Of a stretch of DNA of 64,000 nt, positions 11,256 to 24,251 are shown piece after piece (the first letter of the stretch is position 1; each line of letters opens with the position of its first letter). The position numbers and the translations under genes are program-made. This DNA is from Malaya genurostris (Eukaryota; Arthropoda; Insecta; Diptera; Culicidae), in NCBI RefSeq assembly GCF_030247185.1, contig NC_080571.1, positions 28,515,198 through 28,579,197 on the forward strand, given 5' to 3'. A model generated the notes under the pieces. The model had not been told where the DNA came from. It saw only the letters and a list, made by a program, of their open reading frames with translations, and searched no databases.

Positions 11256-11685
11256 TCAGGTGTACAACTTTGCTTCCGCCGTTTTCCGATAGGTGACTGT
11301 ACCGGCTGAGGCTGGTAAAAACAATATACAGCATCCTCCAACACGACAATGCTCGGCCTCACGTCGTCAAAGTGGTCAAAAAGTACCTGGAAACGTTAAA
11401 ATGAGAAGTCTTGCTCCACAAGCCGTATTCCCCAGATGTCGCCCCTTCTGACTTCCAACTATTCCGTTCGATGGCACACGGCTTGGTAGATCAACATTTT
11501 CAATCCTTCGAAGAGTTGGAAAAATGGATTGCTTCATGGATAGCGTCAAAAGAGGACTTCTTTTTTCGAGCCGGGATGGGAGAAAGTACGACGGACAATA
11601 CTTTGAATAATACAACTGTAAACACTTTTTCGCAATTAAGCTTTAAATTTTGAAAAAAACGGCGGAAGCAAAGTTGTCCACCTGA
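11256..11685 (+). mobile_element. Mariner (DD34D) internally deleted copy
   Basis: TIRs TCAGGTG.ACAACTTTGCTTC run inward from 11256 and from 11685, with TA duplications at 11254-11255 and 11686-11687. The internal plus strand encodes QHDNARPH (second catalytic Asp) through SPDVAPSDF (third Asp) with 34 residues between them, as in true mariners, followed by WIASWIASKEDFFF. A stop codon (TGA for an expected Trp) interrupts the stretch just after YLETLK, and everything N-terminal to QHDNA is missing. About 430 bp remain of a normal 1.2-1.3 kb element. Confidence 0.8.
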
Positions 11686-11858
11686 TAAAAAACACCAAAT
11701 CAAAACTGGAGCAACGTAAACACGTTATTTTAGGCGTCGTCGTTTTTCAGAAATAATATTTTAATTGTTATTGATTCAGATTGAAGGAAATTCGTCTTGG
11801 TTTCCACTGTTTTGCTTTTCAAATGTGAACAATTCCAGAAATGCTTAGCAGATCATCA

Positions 11859-14800
11859 GACTCGACCTTCTCCGATTTGGATGAAACTTTGCACATGGCT
11901 TCAGTATGGCAAACCATAAGTAACCGATGGAGAGGTCAATCCGACTCACGACTGATTTTTAAAAAGGGCGTATGTATTTTTGCATAACACGAAAATTGCC
12001 TATTTCAAATCGTTGTAACTCGGAAACCGTTAATTGTACAAAAATGGCGTTCAAGAAGATGTTGTAGGGAATTGGGCACTCGAAAAAAATGTACACTGAA
12101 AAAAATTATTGGTTTTTTTTCTCAATAATTACAAAATAATCCGAAAAAGTAATAATTAAGAATTATGCATGTACATGTAATAATTGTAGATATAGCAAGC
12201 AAATAATCAATTCATGGAAATATAAAAAATGGTGTTATAATTAAATATCCAAGTATCTCAAGAACAGCTACTTTTAGAAGAAAGGATGAACAAATTTATT
12301 GCTTTTAACCTGTAGAATAATATTCTACTACTAGCTGACCCGTCGAACTTCGTCTCGCCCGATTTTTTTTTTGAATGTATGTTTTCGGACAGTACAATTG
12401 TCAAACGTTTTATGCTGTTAATGTATCTTTCCATTATTTTACTGATCACTTGGTTGCGATGAAATAATCAAAAAATATTGTGAATATGTTAAAAGCTTTT
12501 GTTAAGCAAAAATTAAGCGAATGCACCGATCGCCATATCATCTTTTGAGTCAGTGCGTCGAACAGCGATTGTAGATCTCTTTCAAACTAATGGATTCGAC
12601 ATATGGGATAAAAAGTGAAGCAAAAATAACTAAGATGACAACTTTAAATCGATTCCGCAAATTTACAAAAGCTGCCATCGCGACTTGTAGTTCGTCAATT
12701 CTCGCTAGTCTGGTGATATTATTAAGTCGTGTTTGATTAATGTTCGTAGCGTGACTTTCACAGGAACAATTTTCGATTAACAATTCAGCGATAAACCTTT
12801 TTTTTACCTTCAATTTAAAAACAATTCTGGTTTTCAGTTACTGAAGACTACCTTGCAGATACAATACGAAGTGTTCAGTAAATCATTCTGGTCAGTCAGT
12901 ACTTATTTAGTAAATTTCTGGCATATTAGAGAATCGGATGATTCGCATCGCTAAGTTCGACTCCTCTGGTAGAAGATAAAAGTTTAGATGCGAGAAACCT
13001 TCTTCTTACTTAAACGAACCTTGTTACGTCGAATTTTTCCGCACTTTATCTTCAAATCCTTACTCTTGCTTGAGTACTATGCCTTTACATTTATCAAATT
13101 TTTTCATCTCTCACAATCAGTAGTTAATTTGATATTGTTAAAAAAACGAAAGATAAAATGAGTAATTCTTGGACATTCGAAAGTTCAAGTTATCATTCTG
13201 TGTCCATTGTGTCCATTCATGTTTACATGAAAACTTTTTTCGTTTAACAGTTGTATCAATAGTCGTCTCATTAGTCGTCACATCATTTTGTTTAGTACCC
13301 CACCTACAATTAATGGTGGAATTCGGTACTGAGAATCTATATCAGAAAGTTTTATATGAAAATAATGTGCAATTCTTCTTTTTATAGTGGAGTGAACATG
13401 AGGAGTGATTGCACCAGTATTCAGTTTATCGCTCGAGTCAATGCATAAAATCTCACAACTAATGTTTTTCAGTCCACCAGAATTTACCCGATGCGATTGA
13501 ACGAACTTCAGCATGCTGAATGCAAGGCAAACCTCTTTGTTTGATCTCATTATTTAAACAGCAGAATCCTATCATTGATTCGTACAAAAATCGTTCCATA
13601 ATGTGATTTGTTCAACTCACGCCTACAATGGCCAACAATAATCATCCAACTGATTACATTGCACACAATGCATCTTCTGATAAACAATATCAGAACGTTT
13701 GATCCTGTTTACGATATAGCTAGAGCACTCATATGCGTTCCATCATTAAATCGTTTGGCAAGCAATAATGTTGATACCCAATTAAGCACGTGGCTCGAAA
13801 TGACAAATCGCGTGGATCAAGCATGCATGTGAAAACTTCACACAAAACAAATCGTTGCGCGCCAAAAGATTCGTTCAACGATCTAGTATTCCTTTCTTCG
13901 ACGGCCAAACACTTATGCAACTCGTTATGCGCCAAACACCTATCGATGATCTAGCAATCATTGGCGACTTTTTCAGTGGAAAATTCCATTGTCCATACAA
14001 AATAACTTTATTGGTTTTTCCCACTTTTCCGATAAGTTTTCCTAATTTTTTTGATGTACGAACCCGGTGGGGGTAAAAACTGATCAAACAAAAAAAAAAG
14101 CATCTCAATTCGTCCATGCGTTCTTACGTGATGCGATTACAAAGAATGATCTCTGCATTTTTATATATATATAGATGGTGTTATAATTAAATATCCAAGT
14201 AGCTCAAGAACAGCTACTTCTAGAAGAAAGGATATCATGAACAAATTTATTGCCTTTATCCTGTAGAAGAATATTCTACTGTTTAAATAATGATCTTTCA
14301 ACGAGAACTTGAAATTTCGAATATTGTTGTTTTAGCTGTAACTGCTTCATTTTTCAAAAGGCACAGATGGGATAGCCATCAATCTGTAGGTTTTAATAAG
14401 AGCTTTAAAATAAAAATTATACTTTTTTGTTTTCTTTTTTAACGACTAAGTTTAGTAGTCAATATTTCATTTTTCTTTTTGCGATATTATCCTAACCAGA
14501 AATCATTTTTTTTGTAGAAACAGACAATGAAAATTATAGAATGATAGTATTCAAGGGAGAGCAAGGATATGCAAATATAGAACGGAAAAGTGAGACGTGA
14601 CAGCAAAAAGAAAAAAGAAATATTGACTACTAAACTTAGTCATTAAAAAAGAAAAAGAGTAAAAATTAACATGATGGGTTTCCATCGGGGTAGCGATGAA
14701 TGGAGCGCTACTGAACGCCGCTTACAACCTTGGCTAAACAGCCAACACGCTGTGACTCTGGGCTCATAAGCAATAGTTCGCACAAACCTTCCATTCCGAT

Positions 14801-15533
14801 TCTCAACTAGCCGTATAGAGATAAAGAAAAAACATCCATGCAGTGAAGAACTCATTGTGTGTGAGAATGCCGTCGCAAGTAGAAAGTGACAACTTCTGGT
14901 AACCTTTCTTTTGCCGGTTCGGATAGTAAATGGTAAAAAACCCTTAATCACTACTTTCCGACATACCAGAGACTTGGGTGATTCGCATTGTTCAGATGCC
15001 TAAGCCCAACTCCTCTGGTAGAAGGTAAAAGTTAAGTTACTAGAAGATTTCTGCTTGCTTAAATGACCCTCTGTCACGTCTCACTTTTCCGTTCTATATT
15101 TTCACATCCTTGCTCTCCCTTGAGTACTATTATTCTATAATTTTCATTCAAAAAAAATGATCTCTGGTTAGGAGAATATCGCAAAAAGGAAAAATAAAAA
15201 TTATAAAAAAAAATTTAAAACCATGTTTTTTTTATTTAACTTTTTCGGATTGTTTTGTAATTATTGAGAAAAAAATCAGAACATTTTTTCAGTATATATT
15301 TTTTAGAGTGCCCAATCGATTCCCTACAACTTCTTCCTGAACACCATTTTTGTACAATTAACGGTTTCCGAGTTACAACGATTTGAAAAAGGCAATTTTG
15401 GTGAAATGCAAAAATACATACACCCTTTTTAAAAATCAATCGTGAGTCGGACTCACCTCTCCATCGATTCAAAACTTATGGTTTGCCATACTGAAGCCAT
15501 GTGCAAAGTTTCATCCAAATCGGAGAAGGTCGA
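11859..15533. repeat. Large foldback element with about 290-bp arms
   Basis: TCGACCTTCTCCGATTTGG starting at 11859 recurs inverted, ending at 15533. Complementarity continues to about 12150 on the left and 15239 on the right (inner edge CTCAATAATTACAAAATAATCCG). The 3.1 kb interior is itself composite: a unit flanked by about 100-bp direct repeats (12229-14281) and another inverted pair (about 14438-14650, partly repeated inverted at 15060-15210). No transposase is seen; the superfamily is unknown. Confidence 0.65.
12229..14281. repeat. Internal unit flanked by about 100-bp direct repeats
   Basis: ATGGTGTTATAATTAAATAT ... TCTACT occurs at 12229-12330 and again at 14173-14281 with few differences. 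Between the copies, the inserted segment begins ACTAGCTGACCCGTCGAACT and ends TTTTTATATATATATAG, a head and tail I associate with a dispersed insect repeat. Only small, unrecognised open frames occur inside. Confidence 0.5.
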
Positions 15534-15540
15534 TTCTGAT

Positions 15541-15813
15541 TTTGTCACTTTTTCGTCTACTCATTCCTGGGATTGCACATGTATATTATTTGAGACATTA
15601 GTTGAAACCGCGTAAAAAAAATACTCTCATTCATACACCATTCCATTTAATTCACATTTGAATTCTTTGTATTTTAAAACATAACGCCTGAATTTATGTT
15701 GCAAAGATGACCATCGTAGCAGAAACACGCCAAAAGTTATACCCATCAACGTCAAGTGCGTTAAGCGTAAATTTCAGCGAAAGCAGTCCAAATGGATCAT
15801 GATCCGAGAACTT
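15541..15813. other. No gene recognised
   Basis: Spacer between two foldback elements; no coding, RNA or terminal repeat signal is seen. Confidence 0.4.
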
Positions 15814-17313
15814 TTAACACTCCAAATACCAAGCCTAAAAAAAGTTGGAACGGTAACTTTGAGCTGTCATAGCTCAGCTGTTTTTCAACGAATCTCAATA
15901 AATTTTACGCCCTCGAATTTTGTGAAGTTCGTAGATTGATTCCAAAACTTTGTAAGAGTTGATTGGTAAAGAAAAACCAATGAAAATTTGATTTTTCCCG
16001 TTCCAAGTTTTTTTCATGCGCTCAAATGCCCTATCTGCTTTCCAATTTTCTTTCCTGTGGCATAAACGTTGCATAGAAAATATTGAATACTTCAACTTTA
16101 CCGAGTCATAACTTTGTTGTTAGTCAACCGATCTTCAAAATTTGTTCACCATTGGAAAGGTACTACTTCCAGAAATAGAATGCTTTGAAAAAACCTAAAA
16201 ATAGGGTTGTCTACCCAAAGTTATAATGAAAACTGTACATAGATGACCTAAGAAAAGATGAGACTTTTTACAATGATCGTAAATATCTCGAAATTCAAAG
16301 CGATGACCTATATATTTTTATACATCATTTGATTGCTAGTGATACCAGCTACAATTTTCGCTCAACTACCATTCCTGCACAATCAAAAGAAAACATTAAA
16401 AAATCGATAAATTTATAAATATATATGAATTTTTCAATTTTTAGTTGGAAATTTATTATGAACAAAATTTACAAGAAAACTGACACTTGGATTTCACTGA
16501 TAATCTTAAAAATTTTGGTAAATATACCTAAACTCTAAAAATAATTATGGAATTGGACAAAAGATCTAAAAAAATTTCATGCACAACCCAAACGGAATTG
16601 ATAACTACTAAAATTAGGTTTTATTGTTTTAGATTTTCCGTAAAATCTCAAAAAAACTGTAGAAGATAGGAAATTTCAAAATTTCTGATATATATATTGC
16701 TTTCTAACGTTTCTGCAAATCAAAGTGAAAATATTGGAATCCGTTTTGATTTCATCTGTTTTAAAGAGACGTAGAATTTGTTTTTCATTAATAAAATAAA
16801 TTTTGTGACAACACAAAAATTTTAAATTATTTTAATGTCTTTGTACAATAAGAAATAGAACGTAGAACTATATGAATTTTTTATACTAATCCATGGCAAA
16901 AGAAACCAACTACAATTTAAAAATTTATTGCTTGATTTTTGTTTTACAAGCAATGAAGAACAAAAACATATATCTTACATTTTCCGCTATCCTAAACGAC
17001 ATCAATTATAATCGATAGAATATTAACATTTAAATATCACAAACTTAGAATTTTTTCGGAATGTATAGAATTAGAAAATTATTTGAATTTTCTATTAGTA
17101 AACAATTCAGAAAAAGTAAAATTCTGAATTTAGCACAAAAAATCACACGAAATTAAGTAAAACTTTTTTCATCCATCTAGTTGTGTAATGATGCCTTTCT
17201 CATATCTCTCTTATTCTTATATAAAAAAGGAATGATATTCTTCAAACAATTTTGTATGATTTTTGAATAACATGAAAGCTAGTGCATGAACTAGTTTAAC
17301 CTACAAAATGAAA

Positions 17314-17520
17314 AAGCAATGTCCTGACATTACATTCCTTTTGTGGAATTTGGCCTTTCTGTTTCAACAGACTTCGCAGCCGATTTTTAGTGTACAGAAT
17401 CATTGCATGGCTAGTACTATGGATCCTACTGACACTATGAATCCTTCCAGGTCGGGGCTCGAACATACGACAACTGGCTTGTAAGACCAGTGCCCTATAC
17501 CCTGAACCGCCAACCCGGGA
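17314..17520 (-). mobile_element. tRNA-derived SINE with 14-bp target duplication
   Basis: Read on the minus strand it starts GGTTGGCGGTTCAGGG, carries an A-box-like head, then CTGGTCTTACAAGCCAG (a 5-bp stem with a 7-nt loop, anticodon-like TAC) and a B box TGTTCGAGCCCCGACC. A non-tRNA body follows, with AAGGATTC..AGTGTCAGTAGG and an end near ACATTCC. CCTACAAAATGAAA flanks it exactly at 17300-17313 and 17521-17534. This SINE type is, from memory, abundant in culicine mosquitoes. Confidence 0.8.
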
Positions 17521-17754
17521 CCTACAAAATGAAACAGTTCTCAAATCGGTTAGGCCATCTTTCTCAGTGAAGTGAGTTCCTCTATTTCAGGTACTTATGA
17601 AACTGGAATCGCCCCGAATATTAGCTTTGCAGCTGCCTTTGCGATTAGCACCAACCAACCAATCTATTTGCACCTTGCAGTTGTCTTCGTCTCGAAAACA
17701 ACCTCTTCGTTTGAATGCTTTTTACTGAATGAAACCCTGCACCAATGTTATCAG

Positions 17755-18062
17755 ATTTAATTGGCTCAAGTGGCATGTTCCGCTAGTTATTTGCAGATTC
17801 GTGCCTTGCCGTAGCTTCGCAGGGATGGGAAGGGAAGGATAAAAAGAACATGGAAGGGAATTGGGAATTGGGTGAGGTGGGAAAACAGCACAACACATAA
17901 AGAAATAAATCGTCCTGCATCCCCGAAAGAATGCTGAACGATCTGCAGGTGCCAAAATGCACGGTTGATAAAACCTCCAACCACCGAGAGGCCTTGGAGA
18001 TTTTACAAAAGCGACACCATTCTGCATTCCCCGAAGAATGCAGAACGATTTCTTTCCGAATA
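17755..18062 (-). mobile_element. 3' fragment of an LOA-type LINE
   Basis: The reverse complement matches the 3' untranslated part of the LINE at 40569-43147. Shared are the segment CTGCATTC..GGAGTGCAGAATGG..GTCGCTTTTGTAA, a GTTGGAGGTTTTAT block, a TTCTTTTTATCCTTCCCTTCC-like pyrimidine stretch and the GGCAAGGCAC...GTGCCACTTGAGCCAA end. It is 5'-truncated and has no coding region left. Confidence 0.65.
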
Positions 18063-18069
18063 TACACTT

Positions 18070-19320
18070 GAATTAATTTAACAATTTAGAACAAAAATAC
18101 CTTATTTTCATATATGGTTTATAAATGACTTACATGATACGAATATTTTTCGAAGAAAAAACCCAATATTTGAACATATTTTAAAAATTTTTTAAAAAAT
18201 ATCTCCTCCGCCTTTTTTATAAACATGCTTGCTCGAAAATATTTTGCTTCAAACACAAGAAACGGATTTTGCGTCAATGTTAGATATAGCAGTTTAAAAA
18301 TAACCTGTTTTCGAACTAGTTTTGTTCATAACTTCGGTTCAGAAAACGCTACCTGAATACGCCAGTCAATAAAAAGTTGGTTTTAACAAACTCTAAAAGA
18401 TGTTCAAAGATACCTATACGAAAAGAGAAAAATATAAATGCTAGAGCAAAAAATCTGATTTTTTGAGGAACACCCTTAATTGCTCTTTAAAAATAGCTGT
18501 AACACTAAAACCGTTGCAGATACTACTATGATGTCCTCAGCAAAGCTGCTCGATATAAGTTTGATTTTTGTTGTTTTTTGATGTTTGGTTTTTGTTGAAT
18601 CTAACGAAGTTGCGGTGACTAAATAGAAGACAAAGTCGATATAAGTTTATCTACAATTTTGCCGAAGAATGCAGTCCTATATCTCAATACATACGGAAAA
18701 TAAGTTTTGGATCACCTTAATAATAACAGCCACCCTAATACCATGTACATCGACATATGGCTTATCTTCACTGATAATTTCTTTTGAAGACATCACAGCT
18801 CTAAAGTATAAGGTTAAGCCACAAATGTTTTTGTCCCCCTAAATTGCAATTAAACTTGGAAATTTTCAAATGCAATGCAATTAAACTATTTTTTGAGACT
18901 CTACGGCAAACCTACAACAAAATCAGAATTTTAGTAGTTATCAATTGCGTTTGGGTTGTGCATAAAAATTGTTTGGATCGTTTGTCCAATACAAAAATAT
19001 AACTATTTTAAAGTTTTAGGTTATTTACTAAAATTTTCAAAGTTTTCAGTGAAATCCAAGTTTGTTTTTTTTTTGTAAATTTTGTTTATAATAAATTTCG
19101 AACTAAAATAATAAATATATATATGTCATAAAATTTAAAAGTTTTATTTTTAATTTTATTTGGCAAAATTTTCCCAATAATAGAAATTCTCTGTATTTGT
19201 ACCAAATTTTTTGAGCTTCTTCGAACGGATATATAATTTTGATCATCAATACATTGTTTCTGGTAATGATTCCAATATTTTGATTCAAAGAAATGTATAT
19301 GTCATCGCTTTAATTTTTGA
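18070..19320. other. Foldback interior, no gene
   Basis: A+T-rich sequence with short words typical of dispersed repeats (GCCGAAGAATGCAGTCC near 18662; ACACCCTTAATTGC near 18470), which resemble text at 58.65-58.9 kb. From about 18880 it merges into the right arm of the enclosing foldback. Confidence 0.4.
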
Positions 19321-19942
19321 GTTATATACAAACATGTGAAAAAAAATGAAAATTTCATATATATTTATAAATTAATCGATTTTTTGATGTTTTCTTTTGA
19401 TTGTGCAGGAATGGTAGTTGAGCGAAAATTGTAGCTGGTATCACTAGCAATCGAATGATGTATAAAAATAAATAGGTCATCGCTTTGAATTTCGAGATAT
19501 TTACGATCATTGTAAAAAGACTCATCTTTTCTTAGGTCATTTATCTACAGTTTTTATTATAACTTTGGGTAGACAACCCTATTTTTCGTTTTTTTCAGTG
19601 CATTTTATTTCTGGAAGTAGTACCTTTCCAATGGTGACGAAAATTTAAAGATCGATTGACTAACAACAAAGTTATGACTCGGTAAAGTTGAGGCTCTCAT
19701 TATCCGATTCGCGATGCAGGTGCCGCATGAATGCAGATAGGGCACATTTTGAGCTTGAAAAAAACTTGGAACGGGAAAAATCAGATTTTCATTAGTTTTT
19801 CCTAAACGATCGCCAATAATGATATACTTAAAATAATCTACAAACTTCACAAAATTTGAGGGTGTAAAATTTATCGAAATTGGTCGAGTAACAACTGAGC
19901 TATGATAGCTCAAAGTTACCGTTTCAACTTTTTTTGAGGCTT

Positions 19943-19947
19943 GATAT
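19943..19947. repeat. Target site duplication of copia, left
   Basis: GATAT immediately before the 5' LTR, repeated at 24402-24406 after the 3' LTR. The length of 5 bp is as expected for Ty1/copia integration. Confidence 0.85.
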
Positions 19948-20097
19948 TGTTAAGAATACAACCGACCTAACGTCGTCCATAGTTACAGTAATGTAACAAA
20001 TCAAGGTAATCCCTGATGTTTGAAGAATAAATTTTCATTCCAATTCACTTCTTTGTTCAATAAACAAGCCTTTTAACGTTTGCTCTGCCTTTTAATA
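19948..20097 (+). repeat. 5' LTR of copia element
   Basis: Begins TGTTAAGAATAC and ends TTTTAATA. It is 150 bp, identical to the 3' LTR, and contains AATAAA-like polyadenylation words but no obvious TATA box. Confidence 0.92.
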
Positions 20098-20113
20098 GGT
20101 TATGGGCCCAGTG
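20098..20113 (+). promoter_or_regulatory. Primer binding site, initiator-tRNA-Met type
   Basis: GGTTATGGGCCCAGTG directly abuts the 5' LTR. It matches the copia-style site that pairs with an internal half of initiator tRNA-Met rather than its 3' end. Confidence 0.8.
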
Positions 20114-20142
20114 AAGTAACGGAAGCCTCGAAGAATCCAAAA

Positions 20143-23100
20143 ATGGGCGAAGAAAAGTTGTGGTTGTTTGACGGAACCAATTTCGGAAACTGGAAATTCC
20201 GTATTGAAGTTTTGATGGAAGACAAAAATTTGCTGGACTGTCTGGAGAATGCCATAGAAAACGAAGAGTACGCGATAGAACTTCCGCAGGACACAGCGGC
20301 TGTCAAGGAAGAAAAGAAGAAGAAACTCGAAGAGCGATTGGCCAGAGACCGGAAGTGCAAAAATTTGCTCATTCATCGAATATCTGAGGACCAGCTGGAC
20401 TATGTCAAGGACAAACGAACGGCAAAAGAAGCTTGGGACGCGTTGAAAAATGCATTTGAACATGTTGGAATTGCCGGCAAGCTGTTCTTGAAGAAGCAAT
20501 TTCAGGAGTTACGACTGATAGAAGCTGGAAACATGAAAGCCTACTTATTACAATTTGAAAAGGTATTGCGAGAAATGAAGGCTGCCGGTGTAAAAATCGA
20601 GGAGGAAGATGTTGTTTGTCAGTTGTTACTATCGCTACCAAAGTCGTACGAAGCCTTGATCACAGCATTGGAAACTATTCAACCGGAACAGCTTACATTG
20701 GAATACGTGAAGAAACGACTAATGGATGAGTCGGTAAAACGTGCGAATCAAATTGACCAATCGGAAGATTCCGTAGGTGAGTCAGCGTTTGCTGGGAGAA
20801 AGAACGGCTTCAGATGTTTCGAGTGTGGTAAATTCGGTCACAAACGGATTGACTGTCCTGATTACCGTCCTATGGTGGAAAAGGAAAGTGAAAGAAGCTC
20901 ACAGAAAAATGGGAAATCAAATCGAAAATTTAAAGATCATGCACACGCCACATGTGAACATGAAATTTCGTTTATTGCTACCACACACACCGGTGCATTT
21001 TCAACCCAAAATGCGATATTCAAGAATCGTATCGAATGGTTTTTGGACTCGGGAGCCACAGACCACATGGTGAAAGACAAGCATTTGTTCGATGAGCTGC
21101 ATTCATTGGAACGGAAAGTGTCTATTTCCGTGGCAAAGTCTGGCCAAGTTATCGTGGCAGAATCGGCGGGAACAATCCATGTTGGTATGATGATAAACAA
21201 CAAGACACAACCGGCAGTTGTAGCGAATGTTTTATACGTACCCGAACTACAGTGTAATTTGTTCTCTGTACGTCGGCTCGAAGACAACGGAATGGTAGTA
21301 ACTTTTTCTGGAGGAAAAGTGTCCATAAAAAAGAATGGGCGTTTAGTATGTGTTGGACATAGAACGGGACAGCTGTATGCTATGGAAATTTATTTACGCG
21401 ATAGCATAGGACCACTAAGTGCGAGTGCTATGGCAACAAAGAATGCTACTCTAGAGTTATGGCATCGGAGATATGGACACATAGGAGAGACAAATCTTAA
21501 AAATCTATGGAAGCATAATATGATAGAGACTGCGATGACGATCCAGGATTGGTCACACAAGAGTTTGTGTGAGGTGTGCTTAGAAGGTAAACAGACAAGA
21601 CAACCGTTTGAGGAAATTTCCAAGACACGTTCTTCTCGACCGTTAGAACTCATACACTCCGACGTATGTGGGCCGTTCACACAAACGACATGGAATGGAA
21701 AGCGTTTCTATGTGTCATTTATGGATGACTACAGTCACTTCACAATGATTTATTTGCTAGCATCAAAAGATGAGGTTCAAGAAAAATTCGAAGAATATTG
21801 TGCATTAGTAACATCTTTCTTTGGAACAAGAGTGTCTAGATTACGATGCGACAATGGTGGAGAGTATATCGGAAAGTCATTTAGAAAGTACTGTGCCACT
21901 GAGGGAATTCGAATGGAAACAACCGTACCATATAGTCCGCAGCAGAACGGAGTAGCAGAGCGTTTAAATCGCACCTTGTTAGAGAAAGCTCGTTCCATGT
22001 TACAAGATACTGAATTACCGAAATCTATGTGGGGCGAAGCAGTGCTCACTGCTGCCTACATTCTGAATAGAAGTCCGACATCTGCTCTGAACGAAAAGAA
22101 AACTCCATTCGAAAGGTGGTATGGCAGAAAACCGAACGTAGATAAGATGCGTGTTTTTGGTTCAACAGCATTCACCTGGGTGCCCAAAGAAAAGCGTGGC
22201 AAACTGGATCCAAAAAGTGAGAAAAACATTATGGTTGGCTACACAGCAAATGGTTACAGGATTTGGGATCCTAGAAAGAGGATGATTTTTACTTCTCGTG
22301 ATGTTGTATTCGACGAAAACATGAAAACGATTCACAACGAAGTGCCAGAAAAGATAGCTTATGAATCAGAGGATGACGTTGAATTCGCTGCAGAAAAGGA
22401 AATCGTACCAACAGAGTCTGAGTTGGATGAGAACGAACCGATAAGAGAAAACATTTCGACAAATGAGGAGTACGAAGAACCAACCGGTGCGCTTCCTTCG
22501 CAATCAGATTGTGGAAATATCCCCGCAGAGGCTTCCACGAGGCATAGCGAACGGGAGCGCAAAATTCCCGGTAAGTTTAACGATTTCATCACTGGCTTTG
22601 GAGCAAATACTGGTGTCCAATGTTTCGCAGGTCTGTCTAAAGATGAACATGTGCTAGATGAAATGGAGACTTTCGCATTGAACGCAGAGGCTTACGTAGA
22701 GGATCTACCTTCAACCATAGACGGTCTGAAGAAACGTAGTGACTGGAGTAATTGGAAGTCTGCAATCGACAGTGAGTTAGCATCTCTTCAAAAGAACGAT
22801 ACATGGAAACTCGTCAAGAAACCGGAAGGAAAACACTTGGTGGATTGCAAATGGGTGTTCAAGTTAAAACGAGATCAAAGTGGAAACGTAGATCGCTACA
22901 AAGCGCGTCTGGTGGCCAAAGGATATTCGCAACGAAAGGGATTCGATTTTGATGAAACTTATGCACCCGTAGCCAAAATAACCACAGTTAGAACGCTTCT
23001 GGCTATGGCAAATAAGAAGAAATTCTTTATTCACCAGATGGACGTGAGGACTGCCTTCCTCAACGGTTCACTGAAGGAGGAAATATATATGCGACAGCCA

Positions 23101-24244
23101 GAGGGACTTGAAAACACAAATCCACATCTTGTATGTCATCTGAAGAAGTCATTATACGGTCTGAAACAGGCTCCAAAAAAGCTGGAATGATAAATTTAAT
23201 TTATTCATTGAGAAGCTCGGATTCAAGCGATCCAATGTGGACACATGTTTGTATAAGATTGCGTTAAATGGATCTGTTGTATACTTACTGTTATATGTTG
23301 ATGACATAATTCTGGTGTCAAATCAAATGGACCTGATTGAGAAGTTTAAACGGCAATTATCGAAACAATTCGAAATGTCTGATATGGGGGATCTGAAGCT
23401 GTTTCTTGGATTGAAAGTAGATCGCGATTTGAGAGGAGGTACAATGAAAATTAGTCAACCCAAATATATCGCAGATCTTTTGCAAAGGTTTGGCATGGAA
23501 GACTGCAAACCGGTGGCAACTCCATTGGAGCCTAATTTGAAACTCGAGAGCAGGATGCGTGAAGATGTGACAAAGAAGCCATATAAAGAACTTGTCGGTT
23601 GCTTAACATATCTGGCTCTTGCGTCACGACCAGATATTAGTGCTGCTGTAAATACATTTAGTCGATTTCAATCCATGCCAACCGATGTCCATTGGTGTCA
23701 CTTGAAGCGTATATTGCGATATCTGAAGGGGACAATGAACATGGGTTTGATTTATCAACAGCATGGTGAAGAACAGCCACTAGTTGGCTTTGCTGATGCT
23801 GACTGGGGAAATGACCAGAATGATCGTCGATCGGTTTCCGGTAATATTTTTCAAGTTTATGGAGCTACAGTTTCCTGGATGACAAGGAAGCAAGCAACCG
23901 TTTCACTTTCATCAACAGAGGCCGAGTATGTTTCTTTGAGTCAAGCTGCTTGTGAAGCGATTTGGCTCAAGTATCTTCTTGAAGAACTCGGAGTTGTTTT
24001 TCATCATCCCATACCGTTATTCGAAGATAATCAATCTTGCATTCGCGTTGCTGAGGAACCAAGAAATCATAAACGAATGAAGCACATTGACATTAGATAC
24101 AATTTCATTCGTGAAAAGATTCAAGATGGTGTGTTTAAAATAATTTACAAGCCAACATCAGAACAAATTGCTGATATCTTCACCAAAGGATTGGCGAGGG
24201 GCCCTTTCGAACAATTAAGGAACAAACTAGGATTATTCGGTTGA
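20143..24244 (+). pseudogene. copia gag-pol, one frameshift in reverse transcriptase
   Basis: The start chosen is the ATG at 20143 (MGEEKLWLFDG), just past the primer binding site; the frame is open further upstream, but that would begin inside the LTR. Order: Gag; zinc knuckle CFECGKFGHKRIDC (about residue 224); protease WFLDSGATDHM (about 300); integrase zinc region and D,D,E core (HSDVCGP, FMDDYSHF, RCDNGGEY, PQQNGVAERLNR); reverse transcriptase start ARLVAKGYSQ. The frame stops at 23190. Coding continues in the +1 frame to 24244 with YVDDIILVS (catalytic Asp pair), FADADWGND, STEAEYVSLSQ and EDNQSCI of RNase H. The break maps to a run of six A at 23175-23180, consistent with a one-base gain. 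As it stands, no complete polymerase would be made. The frameshift could be a mutation or an assembly error in a homopolymer. Confidence 0.92.
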
Positions 24245-24251
24245 GCGGAGG
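24242..24251 (+). promoter_or_regulatory. Polypurine tract candidate
   Basis: GAGCGGAGG lies directly before the 3' LTR and overlaps the end of the gag-pol frame. It is short and interrupted by one C, but its position is right for plus-strand priming. Confidence 0.45.

Noticed and set aside
23174..23182. A AAA AAG heptamer as a programmed -1 frameshift site in copia pol
   Set aside because: The downstream reading frame is +1, not -1, relative to the upstream frame, and copia-type elements do not need a shift inside reverse transcriptase. A one-base gain or sequence error is simpler.
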